This document shows positions 34,481-46,398 of a stretch of 64,000 nt of DNA, in pieces; position 1 is the first letter of the stretch, and each line of letters starts with the position of its first letter. The stretch is from positions 37,006,154-37,070,153 of the forward strand of contig OZ038389.1 in NCBI GenBank assembly GCA_964036045.1. The letters are read 5' to 3'. The notes beneath the pieces are model-generated. The model was not told the origin of the DNA and searched no databases. It saw only the letters and a list, made by a program, of their open reading frames with translations. The stretch comes from Eutreptiella sp. 'Long Island Sound 2002' (taxonomy: Eukaryota > Euglenozoa > Euglenophyceae > Eutreptiales > Eutreptiaceae). A program made the position numbers and the translations under genes.

Positions 34481-34645
34481 TTCCGGGGGGGGGGGGGTCG
34501 ATAGAGCCCTCCGGCCGGACCCCCCCCTCCCCCAAAAAGCCCTCCGGCCAGACTTCATAATGACTGATTAATGGCGCCTGTCAATTGAGCCCTTCTCCTG
34601 AACCCCCCCCCCCCCGTTTTGGGGGGCTCTATTGACCCCCCCCCC
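34481..34645. mobile_element. Repeat family C, long-inverted-repeat copy
   Basis: GGGGGGTCGATAGAGCCC at the left is mirrored by GGGGGCTCTATTGACCCCCC at the right. GCCCTCCGGCC is repeated inside. It lies just upstream of permease exon 13, within about 140 bp of the acceptor. Confidence 0.75.
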
Positions 34646-36972
34646 CTGGAAGTGAAAACCCGACATACCCTGGGCAGAAATGAAGCAAAACATGATGCAC
34701 AACAAAGCACAGAAATGTACAGCAATGCTCACAAGCCAAACAACGGGAAATGCACAAAAATGCACGTGTGCATCCCCCCCCCCCCGCCGCCAACGCCTTC
34801 CAACGGGGCAGCGGACGCCGGAGCAAGCGGCGCCAGGCCAAACCAAAGACTGCACATCCCCCGAGGGCAAGGGACACGCCAAACGGCACCGTGGAAGTGA
34901 CCCAATGCTGGCGGGACGGGAGGCGGCGGAGGAGGCGGCGGAGAAGGCCGCGCGCGATGCCGCACAGCCAATAGGACCAGAGGATGGGTGCTGAACGGTG
35001 ACTGGAAGGGGGGGGGGGGGGGCGTCTCTTGGTGAGCCCAGCGCGGTATTCCTGTCTCCTCAGAAAAGCGGCCTCAGGTGACTGCTGTGCGCACAAAGCG
35101 GCAGCCGGGGATTGCACTGTCAGACGAGCAGATCGATGTCTGGATGGGAGTCCTGAGTGCTAAGAAGACTGCATTGCCGTCAACAGATACCGTGCCAATC
35201 GTATTGTTTTGCGGAATCCTGATTGTTGTGAGGGCCCGAATCAATTTTCAACTTGCAAAAGATTGCGAAAGCAGCGAAAACCCACCCAAAGAATCCGGAG
35301 GCTCTCTAACTCTCTGTTGTTGCGCACTTATTTTGCGTCAGCAGCTGCGCAACCAAACGTGACAAACTCAGCGAATGTTGGTTGATTGTGTGCGGGTCTT
35401 TTCTGCATTGTAACGCATTCTTTGGAGGATGCGCTCTTGTCCAACTGAATTTCGTGGAGGTCTTGGATGGTTGCTTTATGTCCAGCAGGTGAAACACAGG
35501 GCAAAGGGTTTGTCGGCGGAGAAGAACTTTTGCACACTTTTGTACAGGATTCCAGGGACCTTAAGCACGACTGCCCAAGTCAATGTATTTCTTGTCTTTC
35601 TTTTGGCACAAACACATACCCATCCCCACAAATGAATTTTGCCCCCGAAACATTCGGATTGACACGGTAGATGCTTCCTCGGAGAAGAGATTCAGCGGTG
35701 TTTGGCGATGGGAAAGGTCGGGCGGGGCAGGAGTGCACCTGGACATAAAAGACGATGATGATGTAGCTAGCAACGGCCGTGGAACCCTCGATGATTGTTC
35801 GGAGGTCCTGGGCACAGTGCAACGGTGCATGGACACTCATCAGCCGGTGATGGTACCAGGGGGGGTGGGGGGGCAGCAGTCGACCTGTGCGCTGGGTGGT
35901 TGGGTGTGTAACCGCAACACCTTCTGAATGACTTGCCTGTCTCATTCACATCCACATCCACATTCATACCGATCCCCGTTCCTGTTCCCGTCCCCATTTT
36001 GTTTCTGGTATTGGACATGAACAGGCTGTGTTCCGTGGGATGATCCAGGTCTGCTTGCATAAGCAGTCAGGCACCAGGGAATGTTGACAGGCAACCGAGC
36101 AAACGTGACAAACCATCAGTAGTACCCATGCACACAAACACACGCGCGCGCACACACACGCACACACAACACACACACGAAAAATGTCACGACCTCAGAA
36201 ATACAAAGCACCGTGGACAATACAACACCAGCAGCGATGTGGTGAGGAGTGAGTGTCTGGGTAGGTGTGGTCAGCACCAGCGATATACACAACAAACAGG
36301 ATCAACGCCAACCGAAATGCATAGAAACCTCATCGGTGGCATTAGTACCACCAATGCCACTCGCCCCCCTTCACCCTGGTACACAATGGTACCAGGCAAC
36401 CTGCACCACTCCAGACACCAACGACAAGGCAGGCAACTGCCGGGGGAATGCTCAGTACAGACACACGTACATATACACGATCACTGCCGGTGGCCAACAA
36501 AGCCGGCAAGATACATCACACAAGTAGCGAGCGGTGCTCCAGGCCTACTGTGACGCGAGGTACCTCTCCATCAACGAGCACATTGGTGTGACGTCTCAAT
36601 GACATCACTGCTGACATCCTTGAGGGGCAAGCTGCTGCACCATCTGGTCGCTCATGCAATGGAGGGTACATTGAGCACACAAGGTCAGCTGTGCAGGCTG
36701 TTGGGGGTCGGGGATGCTGCCGCTAAAGCAGCGCTGCGCCATGCCCCATGTTCCCACAGACATGCGGGGCGTGGAACAGCAGCACTTGCGCCTGGGACGC
36801 GAAAATGGTTTCGTTTTCGCCGGTAACGCATGTGGGCGCAACCGTCTTGGTCAAGAACGTGGAAAGTGGGTTTGAAATGATGGGGCAAACTGCGTTGCCC
36901 CTGGCCGTGTACTCAGGCCTCACTTTGGGTGCTCAGAGGGCGTCAAGACAACAGCCGAAGGACTGGGCATAC
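34646..36972. other. Intron 12-13, no element recognised beyond simple repeats
   Basis: Contains a GGCGGA run (34920-34950), G-runs at 35010, and a CACACG tract at 36140-36178. ORF-like text at 36920-36723 on the minus strand has no matching splice phase. Confidence 0.45.
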
Positions 36973-37107
36973 GATGGTCTGGTGGACTTCGCGGTCCAAG
37001 TGGTCGTTCAGCCGTACAATCCAATCGTCTCGCATTGTCTGGGGCATGTCCTCGGCCAAACGAACGAACAGCATTGTGTAGGGCACTTCAGGCACCGGGA
37101 TGCCGGC
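36973..37107 (-). CDS. FtsX-like permease, exon 12
   Basis: Borders are AATGCTCAG|GCCGGC and ACCATC|GTATGC, both phase 0. It reads AGIPVPEVPYTMLFVRLAED and ends HLDREVHQTI. This is the end of the second extracellular region just before the C-terminal helices. Confidence 0.8.
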
Positions 37108-37509
37108 CTGAGCATTGCAAGGCCACGGAGGCAGGACGCAGATGCAAAGCGTAATGGGGGTGTACCGAAAATGTACCAAAGGGGAATGGGAGTCACGTGG
37201 CCCGTGTCGACCCACCCGTCATTTGTGTCGTCGCAGCTCCGTGTACCGTACAAGGAGACGGACCTTTTTGTTTGCAATGAAGACACAAGAAGTTGTTAGG
37301 TGGAGTCGGGACACACCAACTTCGCACGTTTGTCGTGCAGAGCGCTCCGATGCGCATCTCAGCCACAGAGCAGTCCTCATTCCGGGCAACGGTGCACAAA
37401 GAAGAGGAACAACACAGACGAGGTGGCGCAGGGGGGCGCGGTACCGGTCTGTGCACCGGCCCAGCCCCATATCTGCGCCGACGGCGGCGGGAGGAAGGGG
37501 GGGGGGGGG

Positions 37510-37620
37510 GTTGGCACAAGGCCTCGGTATCTGATTGTTTGCCTTTGGCGGCGCCTATTGGCCTCTCGCCACTGCCCATTCTGACCCTCTGTGGGCCCGA
37601 ACGTGTTTTGGTTGTGTCAA
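37510..37620 (+). repeat. Repeat family B, copy 2
   Basis: Follows a G-run. GTTGGCACAAGGCC at the left, GGTTGTGTCAA at the right. About 95% identical to the copy at 53598-53709 over the core. Confidence 0.85.
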
Positions 37621-38657
37621 GGGGGGGGGAAGGGGGGTTCGGATGGCAGCCCATGAGGCCGGGGCTCCAGGCCCATGTCTGCCCAAACCGCGAGGGGCAC
37701 ACCCGTTGCAGCAAACAAATGCTCATGGCACTGGCCCTGCGGGTGGGCCAAGGACAAGACTCGTCCTACCGCCCCCCGGTCGAGTGGATCCGGCACGCGC
37801 AGGAGCAGCTCAGCTGCGGGCAGAATCCAACACCGAAGCGCAAAACAATAGAACAGTCGAATGCAAATCGACTCACATTGAGCTCCGTTCGAGAGGTCGA
37901 GGAACTGCGGCTGCTTGGGCCTCCCAGGGCCCTTGCGGAAGCGGTGCCGGGCTGTGGGGGGGCTCCAACCAAAGCCCTCGGGGGGGGGGGGGGGGACTCT
38001 GGTCTGACCGCATCAGACTGTCCCAGCCTCTGGTACATGATGCCCTCATTAGGGGGGCAATGCACACGGCCCCATCGCCGCAGGCACGCCCGGCACACCT
38101 GGATTCAACGTGCGGTGTCGCTGGGGGGGAAGGGCAGAGCGCAAGGGGTTTGGGGCCAGAAAAGGGAGCTGCTGAGGGATGGTGAGGGGCGGGTCAATTG
38201 GCCTTCCCGGGGCTTTGGCTGACCCACCAACCCACCCTCAGACCCACCCACCCACCCATTTTCCCCGGGAGGCAGGGGGGGGGGGGGGGGGGCTGGGTCT
38301 ACCGTCACCCCTGCCAAGAGACAAACAGACACCTGCGCCACCCCCATGCCTCACAATGTGCCGCAGCCCATGGACAACGTTGGCGGTCTACCGCTCAGCA
38401 ACCCACCCACCCACCCACTCAAAAGAGCCGACAACCCCCTCCCCTCTTGTGGTGAGCACCTCCCCGCCCTGGGGTCTTCGTGATGACCGCATCCCGGGCA
38501 CTGATCAGGCCGTCAGGGGAGGACGCCATGGGCAGAAGTTGCATTCTGGATTCCCCCCCAGGGGCAGGGGGATGCCCGCGGCAGTGCGGATGCCTCCTTG
38601 TCATGGCAGAAGGTTCAAGGGCGAGAGGCCAATAGGCGCCGCCACCGGCTAACAGAT

Positions 38658-38843
38658 CCAACGTGTGTGTGGGTGGGTGTGTGTGTGGGTGGGTGTGTGT
38701 GTGGGTGGGTGTGTGGGTGTGTGGGTGTGTTTGGGTTTTCCCTGATTCGGGGAAAAGTGCAGGCACCCCCCCCAAGAGGGGGGGGGGGGGGTTGGCACAG
38801 GGCCTTGGTGACACACCCACACACACACACACACCCACACACC

Positions 38844-38874
<31 letters not shown>

Positions 38875-38946
38875 ACACCCACACACACACACCCACACCC
38901 ACACACACACACACACACCCACACACCCACACACACCCACACACAC
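38658..38946. repeat. GTGTGGGT / CACACACC microsatellite pair
   Basis: TGTGTGGGTGGG repeats cover 38658-38733 and the complementary CACACACCCA type covers 38812-38946. Both lie around a fragment of repeat family B, so the pair can form a large hairpin. Confidence 0.9.
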
Positions 38947-39289
38947 GGCGTGAGGTGACCAAAGAACCAAGCACAAACCCACTGTGGATCGACAGGCAGG
39001 CAGGGCAGCACACTGGTCGTCAACAACTCGTCAGGCCAATCAAAACAAAGCAGTCATGGTTGTTTGAAGGCTAGGCGCCTTTGTGATGTGACGGGGAACA
39101 CAGGAGTGCAGTGTGCATCAACGGTAGTATCATTTCAGAGCCAACTGCGCGCACTGTCCGCATCTTATCAGGAGGGGAGTCAGGCTGGTCCCTATATTTA
39201 CTACTGCATGGTCGCTGAGAATGGGGATAGGGAAGGAGGGAACATTGGGGTTCTTTCTACTCATATTGGAGCACCGCGCCAGCGCAGTG

Positions 39290-40800
39290 TCACACACACA
39301 CATGCCTTGCTGGCACAATGTCCATCCAATGTTGGAAGAGGGTGGCGTGGTCGGTGCACCAGTCTCCTGTTGCACCATCAACGGATACATGATGGGGGAG
39401 ACACCATGAGGCATAGGAGTGGTGTGCCCACACTCCGTGGCGTTTAACCCATTGCAGCGCTTGATGGAGGTCGCAACAGCGGGGTTGGGGAATTCTGAGC
39501 ACTACTTGGTGCATGTATGCCACTGTCCTCGTATAGTCGTGATCCGAGGTCGCATAGCTACGAACAATAGCGCTGTGCATCGCTCGCCTAGTGTCCCGTT
39601 GCGAGTAACCACTGAGTATTGTCACCTGGCACCACGCTGCTACACTGAGGAGTTGTGCAAGGTGGCTTTTAGCCCAGGGTTGCGAGTTTGAGAGTACTCT
39701 CGTGAAAATTCAGTGGAGGTACTTGGGATGCGCACTGCGTGGGGAATCAGCGGTGGACCCAACTTCAATTCCCACTGTGGACTGAGAGAGCTCGGTTGGA
39801 TATAAGCTGTTGCCGACCCTTTTGTTGACAGAACCAGACTGTATCCCATAGCCACTGCCGACGTGCTGAGGCATGTAGCGTGGCATTTGTCATCACATGG
39901 GCACAATACCCTCAGGTTCCAAGCGGATTGGAGGATAGAGAGGACCTGTTTGACAATACCAATGGTTGGGTGGTCCAGGAATGAGGTAGCCATCAGAATA
40001 TTGTCCCTAAACTGGCACAATGTAACGCTTCCCCACTGTGTCTCCCAGTAGACAAAACCCGACTCGCTGATGTGTAGCTAGCCTAGGTCCCTAAAATTGC
40101 CTCTGTGCTGGTAGACTTGCCACTGGCAGTGAAGGTCAGCTGATTGGGCTGAAAAACTGCCTCCCATCGGGATGCAACCAGTGCGGCGCCATACCGATCC
40201 CGCTGACTGGACGTAGTTGTTGTGTTGGAGCTCAAATTTCACTTTTTTAATCGGTTCATCGTTGGTTAGAAACCAAAATTTTCCAGAGTTGGCATGCCCC
40301 GCCCTGTCCAACCTTTTTGACTCCCGATGGATGCTCCAAACAATTTCCTGGCTGCGCCAGCGGCGCCGTTTGGCAATCCAGTCAGTACTCTGGGTGAGGT
40401 GGGAGGCAACTTGGGAGGGGGGAACATGGTTGAATTGGTCCTTACAATACAACTCAACCAGGTATGTACATCGGATACTGTCCAGCCAATAAACCAGTCG
40501 GCCACTCTATTAACCGAGTGGACCATGGAATTCCCTGGGATTCCCTCTGCTAGCAATCGCAGGAGTGCTGTGGTGGCACGTGCCGCCACTTTCAGATCCC
40601 TTTTCAGGAGGGGTTGGGGAAGGGCGGCGATGGGTCGCCATAGCCACTGAGCCTTCAGCAGACTCTTCGCCTTCCCTATAAGATACAAGGTAGCCAGGCA
40701 TCCATCCGGATTATCCTCCCATCCATTGGCCTGAATAGCTTTACGGACTGTCGCTGTCACTGTCTCTGGCCCATCAGTACATTTGATGTACCCTTCTTTC
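39290..40800 (-). pseudogene. Reverse transcriptase pseudogene in intron 11-12
   Basis: The minus strand spells an RT-like protein: KAQWLWRPIAALPQPLLKRD and VHSVNRVADWF (40650-40480), CIPMGGSFSAQSADLH (40175-40125) and TLCQFRDNILMAT (40025-39985), where FRDN sits at the position of the usual xxDD. A frameshift at 40265-40290 (AAAATTTT), an in-frame TAG near 40078 and a later frame change show decay. The 5' end is cut by the CACACC microsatellite at 40806. I do not recognise the clade. Confidence 0.6.
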
Positions 40801-40805
40801 CTCAG

Positions 40806-40893
40806 ACATCCACACACCCACACACCCACACACCCACACACCCACACACACACACACACACACACACCCACACACACACCCACACACACACCC
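40806..40893 (+). repeat. (CACACC)n microsatellite
   Basis: CACACACCCA units of about 88 bp, at the truncated end of the RT pseudogene and about 90 bp from permease exon 11. Confidence 0.9.
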
Positions 40894-40979
40894 CACGCGT
40901 AGTATCATCCAGCCACTGAGCAATCCGCTGGGCCAGAGGCAGGCCCGAGCACCTCGAGCCGGGGCCGAGGGGCACACAC

Positions 40980-41265
40980 CGAACGGGCAGACTGGCGCAG
41001 CAACAGCGCGTAGTTGTCGACGGAGATCAGGCCCGCGTTGGTCTCCAGCCCCAACTGAAGCGCCTGCACGTTCCAGAGGAAGAACCCAGGCATCTTCCGG
41101 AGGACGGCGTAGGGCTCCAGCAGCCACCGGTCCCTCCACTGGGTCCCGTTGTGCCCGTGACCAGCGACGCTGAGCGCCAGGCGGCTCCGCGTAGACACCC
41201 CCAACCCGTTGCTGGTGCTCAAAGGCAACAGAATCGGGATCGGATGACGGTAGCAATCGTTTGTC
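40980..41265 (-). CDS. FtsX-like permease, exon 11
   Basis: Acceptor GGTCCTCAG|GACAAAC (enters in phase 2) and donor GTTCG|GTGTGT (phase 0). It carries LLEPYAVLRKMPGFFLWNV and ISVDNYALLLRQS, extracellular-domain text. A CACACC microsatellite lies about 90 bp downstream in the intron. The N-terminal 40 residues are less certain because they rest mainly on phase agreement. Confidence 0.75.
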
Positions 41266-42064
41266 CTGAGGACCAGCAGCAAGCGGATTCAGGCCCTTAC
41301 TGGGCCGATCGCCCCCACCCCCCCCTGACTGCATGGGCCCGCACATGAGAGGCGTCGCTACAGGAGCCGTCTGTGCCCGGTCGCGGCTGCTGCATCTCGG
41401 ATCGTCACACGGCCCCTCATGCGGGGCGCCGCACGCGCGACGTTGTCCAGACCTTTGCTTGTTGGTCTGGGCTCGGGTGTGTAGGCCCTGCCCCCCCTAA
41501 GACTCGCCCTGGGCCCTTCAGGTCCAAGACAATGAGGCAGATCCACGCTTCCCCGGGCGCAATACCGGCCCCGGCTGCCGGCACCCGCTGAAGTGCTGGC
41601 GCACCCAATCGATCAACCCCCGACTGCCACAACTCCGTGCCATCTTATCCGGTCCACCCCCACTCCACCCCCACTCCACCCCCACGCCACCTCCACTACG
41701 GTCCCCAAGGGGCGAAGGATCGAATGGGCCACATGACCCCTGCCGTCTCCCGGTCCCCAGGCCCTTGAATGCAAGTGTTTGCTCCCAAGCAGACCCCATC
41801 GGGATGGCCGGGACCGGGGGTGGGGGACAGCGCAGCACGTCAACCGGTCGGAGGGCTCGGTACGGCACCAGAGAGAACCCCCCGACCCGGTCCAAAGTAA
41901 CAAAGAACGTGAGGGCACACCTGCTGCGCTTTCCTGAGTTTTTGACATCCCGGCCCACAAAAGGCAGAGCCCCTCGTAGAGCCCGGCGGCCTCTGTAGCT
42001 CCGCACCCAGTGCTCGAAAATGTATGCGGCCTGCCTTCGGCGTGACGCGTGCCTAGAGTTTTGC

Positions 42065-42310
42065 TTAAGGGGGGGGGGGGTCCAAGGGGGGGTGGGTGGG
42101 TGGGGCTGTGGGGGGGACCCCCCCCCCCTCAGGAGACCCTGAGTTGTTAGAGGCGTTGAAGAATTTTTTGGGCCTAAACTGACTTGCGCCGAAGGCGCCA
42201 GAGAAAATTTGTGATTGGCTGAAGACCCGGAGAAAAATTTGCCCAATCACATACTGGGGGGGGGGGGGGGTTGTCAGACCCCCCCCCCAAGGAGATGCTG
42301 AGTTGTTAAG
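42065..42310. repeat. G/C-run palindromic repeats (family E)
   Basis: Two long G-run/C-run pairs enclose AGGAGACCCTGAGTTGTTAG and AGGAGATGCTGAGTTGTTAAG. The second also occurs at 47828-47848. GCGCCGAAGGCGC forms a hairpin at about 42187. Confidence 0.6.
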
Positions 42311-42616
42311 CAAAACTCTGCGCGTGCCGTACTGCGCCTCATGCCACATGCCCACGCCCCCTCCCCCGTGCCTCACGCCGGAAGTCCCAAACAAAACGAA
42401 ACTTCTGAACTGCTGTCTTTTTTGGAAAGATAGCCCAGAAGTACAGCCCCCGGCGCAGCAACACTTGCCCAGAAACCGCCGTTGGTTACCGGCCAGGTTT
42501 TGTCGGGTAACCCACCAGTCCATTCCCCATGCCTCATATATCACGGGCCTCGTGCCTGTCCCGCCCCACACCCCAGGGCGGTCTCGGATGCCGCAGCAGA
42601 GCACAGCATCACATAC

Positions 42617-42837
42617 CCATCCGTGACAGGGCCACTGGTCTTTCCAGATATGAGATCCGGCGGTTGCGTGGCATTTGGCGTTGCGGTGAACAAGGCCTTA
42701 ATGACGTCACGTTTGCCGCTGCGCGTTCTCTCAAACTGGACCCCAGGCCTGACTTCGGTTTCCATGAGGTACCAGTCCAGCGCTGTGTCCAGGTACCCGT
42801 GATCCAGGCCCACGATGCGGAGTGGCAACGCTTCAAA
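42617..42837 (-). CDS. FtsX-like permease, exon 10
   Basis: Acceptor TTCTTGCAG|TTTGAAG with a pyrimidine tract, phase 0. Consensus donor ATGG|GTATGTG leaves phase 2. It encodes LPLRIVGLDHGYLDTALDW, a pattern (xIxGxDxxYL) common in the extracellular part of FtsX proteins. Confidence 0.8.
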
Positions 42838-42924
42838 CTGCAAGAACAGCAGTGAGGCAATCGCAAGGGAGGCCAGGGGTAATCCTGCAATGCGCTAGTC
42901 CCGAGGATGAAAAAAAGAAAACGA

Positions 42925-43094
42925 AGCCAAAGCCCAAGCCCAAGCCCAAGCCCAACCCAAGCCCAAGCCCAAGCCCAAGCCCAAGCCCAAGCCCAAGCCC
43001 AAGCCCAAGCCCAAGCCCAAGCCCAAGCCCAAGCCCAAGCCCAAGCTCAAGCCCAAGCCCAAGCCCAAGCCCAAGCCCAAGCCCAAGCCCAAGC
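42925..43094 (+). repeat. (AAGCCC)n hexamer minisatellite
   Basis: Nearly pure AAGCCC units for 170 bp, open in several frames on both strands. It lies in intron 9-10, just upstream of exon 10. Confidence 0.95.
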
Positions 43095-43554
43095 ATGAGC
43101 TCAAGCCCTACTACCCTGTGTTACTCTCTAACCAAGGAAAGCATCACTTGTGTGGGGCATAACTAGGGGAGGGATAAATGTCAGTGTGCTGTGTCGCAGA
43201 AGTGCTGTGGTTGACTGTCCTCTCCCTGAACAGGGTGTCCCCAGTGGAAGCAGCAAACGATACGAGTGGCGGTACAAGGAGAGCGGCAGTACTATATACA
43301 AGTACGACGGCTAAAGGCTGATGTGAGTGCTGCCCAACTAGCGCCGAGGACGTGTGCTGCTGCTGCTGCTGGCAAAAGGCGCGAGGCTCCCCACAGCCCC
43401 AAGCGAAGGACTTGGGAGGGGTGCCACGGCACAGCTTTCGCAAAGGTACACGACCCCCTCGATGGCAGGCAAGGATTGAAATTTGCCAACTGTGTAATTT
43501 GCCAGGTGGGCTCTTGGGCTGTCCAAGGAAATGGCTATCCATATGCCGGGCCTT

Positions 43555-43910
43555 TGCATAGGCAAATGTTGGCCCAGATGCCGGCATGTTAGGCTGGACC
43601 TCGGGGCCGAGCTGCTAGGCCGGATCGCACACGTGTACAGGCAAATTCTAGCCCGGACGCCAGCCCATTTGTATAGGCAACTAGGGCAGGTCCTCGAGGC
43701 CGAGCCACCGGGCAAGATCGCTGGTGACATGCCATGCGCCGGCCCATTTTCACCGGCAAATCCTGGCTCGGACGCTGGCCTCATTGTATAGGCAACTAGG
43801 GCAGGACCTCAGGGCCGAGTCGCCAAGCTAGATCATCGGTAATATGCCGGGCTCTTTGGCTTGTTTGCACATGCCAATCTTGGCCCGGACACCGGCCCAT
43901 CTGTACAAGC
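43555..43910 (+). repeat. Four degenerate tandem units of about 118 bp
   Basis: The marker AGGCAAATxxTGGCCCGGAC recurs near 43558, 43638, 43757 and 43873, with GGGCAGGTCCTCGAGGCCGAG following in most copies. Confidence 0.7.
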
Positions 43911-44084
43911 AAGGCCAGGCCCGGAGAATGCACAAACTGCCATATTCCACGTTCAGGCGAGTTTCCCAAACTGCACGCCGCCGGCGCCGCCGCAGGAAAA
44001 GCGTTCTCCACAGCCGAAGCGCAGCTCCAGACCCCAGCCCAAGCCCATGACCAAGCGCAGGCAGGCCTGTGCCCAGGGCAAAGC

Positions 44085-44130
44085 GCAAGCCCAAGCCAAA
44101 GCCAAAGCCGAAGGTAAAGCACAAGCACAA

Positions 44131-44161
<31 letters not shown>

Positions 44162-44262
44162 CACTGGCCAAAGCCAAAGCCAAAGCCAAAGCCAAAGCCA
44201 AAGCCAAAGCCAAAGCCAAAGCCCAAGCCAAAGCCAAAGCCGAAGGTAAAGCACAAGCACAA

Positions 44263-44305
<43 letters not shown>

Positions 44306-44406
44306 CACTGGCCAAAGCCAAAGCCAAAGCCAAAGCCAGAGCCAAAGCCAAAGCCAAAGCCAAAGCCCAAGCCAAAGCCAAAGCCGAAGGTAAAGCACAA
44401 GCACAA

Positions 44407-44455
<49 letters not shown>

Positions 44456-44562
44456 CACTGGCCAAAGCCAAAGCCAAAGCCAAAGCCAAAGCCAAAGCCA
44501 AAGCCAAAGCCAAAGCCAAAGCCAAAGCCAAAGCCAAAGCCGAAGGTAAAGCACAAGCACAA

Positions 44563-44611
<49 letters not shown>

Positions 44612-44778
44612 CACTGGCCAAAGCCAAAGCCAAAGCCAAAGCCAAAGCCAAAGCCAAAGCCAAAGCCAAAGCCAAAGCCAAAGCCAAAGCCAAAGCCAAA
44701 GCCAAAGCCAAAGCCAAAGCCAAAGCCAAAGCCAAAGCCCAAGCCGAAGCGAAAGCCGAAGGTAAAGCACAAGCACAA

Positions 44779-44821
<43 letters not shown>

Positions 44822-44922
44822 CACTGGCCAAAGCCAAAGCCAAAGCCAAAGCCAGAGCCAAAGCCAAAGCCAAAGCCAAAGCCCAAGCCAAAGCCAAAGC
44901 CGAAGGTAAAGCACAAGCACAA

Positions 44923-44971
<49 letters not shown>

Positions 44972-45078
44972 CACTGGCCAAAGCCAAAGCCAAAGCCAAA
45001 GCCAAAGCCAAAGCCAAAGCCAAAGCCAAAGCCAAAGCCAAAGCCAAAGCCAAAGCCGAAGGTAAAGCACAAGCACAA

Positions 45079-45127
<49 letters not shown>

Positions 45128-45324
45128 CACTGGCCAAAGCCAAAGCCAAAGCCAAAGCCAAAGCCAAAGCCAAAGCCAAAGCCAAAGCCAAAGCCAAAGC
45201 CAAAGCCAAAGCCAAAGCCAAAGCCAAAGCCAAAGCCAAAGCCAAAGCCAAAGCCAAAGCCAAAGCCAAAGCCAAAGCCAAAGCCCAAGCCAAAGCCAAA
45301 GCCGAAGGTAAAGCACAAGCACAA

Positions 45325-45373
<49 letters not shown>

Positions 45374-45462
45374 CACTGGCCAAAGCCAAAGCCAAAGCCA
45401 AAGCCAAAGCCAAAGCCAAAGCCAAAGCCAAAGCCAAAGCCGAAGGTAAAGCACAAGCACAA

Positions 45463-45511
<49 letters not shown>

Positions 45512-45678
45512 CACTGGCCAAAGCCAAAGCCAAAGCCAAAGCCAAAGCCAAAGCCAAAGCCAAAGCCAAAGCCAAAGCCAAAGCCAAAGCCAAAGCCAAA
45601 GCCAAAGCCAAAGCCAAAGCCAAAGCCAAAGCCAAAGCCAAAGCCAAAGCCAAAGCCGAAGGTAAAGCACAAGCACAA

Positions 45679-45727
<49 letters not shown>

Positions 45728-45835
45728 CACTGGCCAAAGCCAAAGCCAAAGCCAAAGCCAAAGCCAAAGCCAAAGCCAAAGCCAAAGCCAAAGCCAAAGC
45801 CAAAGCTAAAGCCCAGGCCCAAGCCCAGGCCCAAG
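44085..45835 (+). repeat. Hexamer array with higher-order blocks (GCCAAA / GCCCAT)
   Basis: Ten blocks, each with (GCCAAA)n, a fixed spacer GAAGGTAAAGCACAAGCAC, (GCCCAT)4-8 and GCACTG. Spacers start near 44110, 44242, 44389, 44541, 44758, 44901, 45058, 45303, 45440 and 45658. A GCCAGAGCC variant appears in two blocks about 514 bp apart, so a multi-block segment has been duplicated. The array lies inside intron 9-10 of the permease gene. Confidence 0.95.
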
Positions 45836-46006
45836 TCCTGGTAAACGGATCGCTTTGGACCCCTTGCCTCGGCGCGCTCAGACAACCGCGGCAAACGAAA
45901 CTTTCCTCCGATCGCGGAAGGGGTCATCCGCCCCCAAAATGTGGGTCATGCGGAGGCCCAAAGGCGTACAACGCGTACCAGAGGCACAGCCGATCACCGC
46001 GCACAC

Positions 46007-46177
46007 CTCCGTCACGCTGCTGACGTGCGCGGGCCACTGCAGGTCCGCCGTGACGAAGGCGTAGGCCGCGACATGCCCCAGGGCCTTGTGGTGCTCCAAC
46101 ATCGTCCGCAGCCGCGACGTGCGCAGGGGCCGGCCGGGGTCGCTGGTCTGGATACGGACATCGGCCCCGATGAACGA
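46007..46177 (-). CDS. FtsX-like permease, exon 9
   Basis: Acceptor CTTCTCCTTCGCAG|TCGTTC and donor ACGGAG|GTGTGC, phase 0 at both ends, 57 codons. It reads SFIGADVRIQTSD at the start and YAFVTADLQWPAHVSSVTE at the end. This is the membrane-proximal part of the second extracellular region. Confidence 0.8.
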
Positions 46178-46398
46178 CTGCGAAGGAGAAGCGAGGCGCA
46201 GCACGGCGCCCGTGCCCGGCCAACGCCAGACGCGCCGGTCGAGGAAGTGCAGTCGATGCGGGGCCCATGCGGGACGATGGAGTCGACGGGGCCCCCAGGC
46301 GCGTCCCGCCGGCCGCACCGGACCCTGTGCCCCCCCCGCCATCGCTCACCGACCCGCCGCCAAAGCAATACCCCCCGAGCGGAGCGGCGGGGGGTGGG

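Noticed and set aside
38598-39074. THTHTHP-rich ORFs in the CA/GT microsatellites
   Set aside because: Pure microsatellite translations with no support outside the repeat.
40266-40889. Intact gene reading of the first RT block in intron 11-12
   Set aside because: The apparent start lies in the CACACC microsatellite, and the frame breaks at AAAATTTT while RT similarity continues in another frame.
43796-46023. Open frames of about 590-720 codons on both strands over the hexamer array
   Set aside because: The period is a multiple of three and contains no stop codons, so every frame stays open. The array is intronic, and the longest plus frame runs antisense through permease exon 9.
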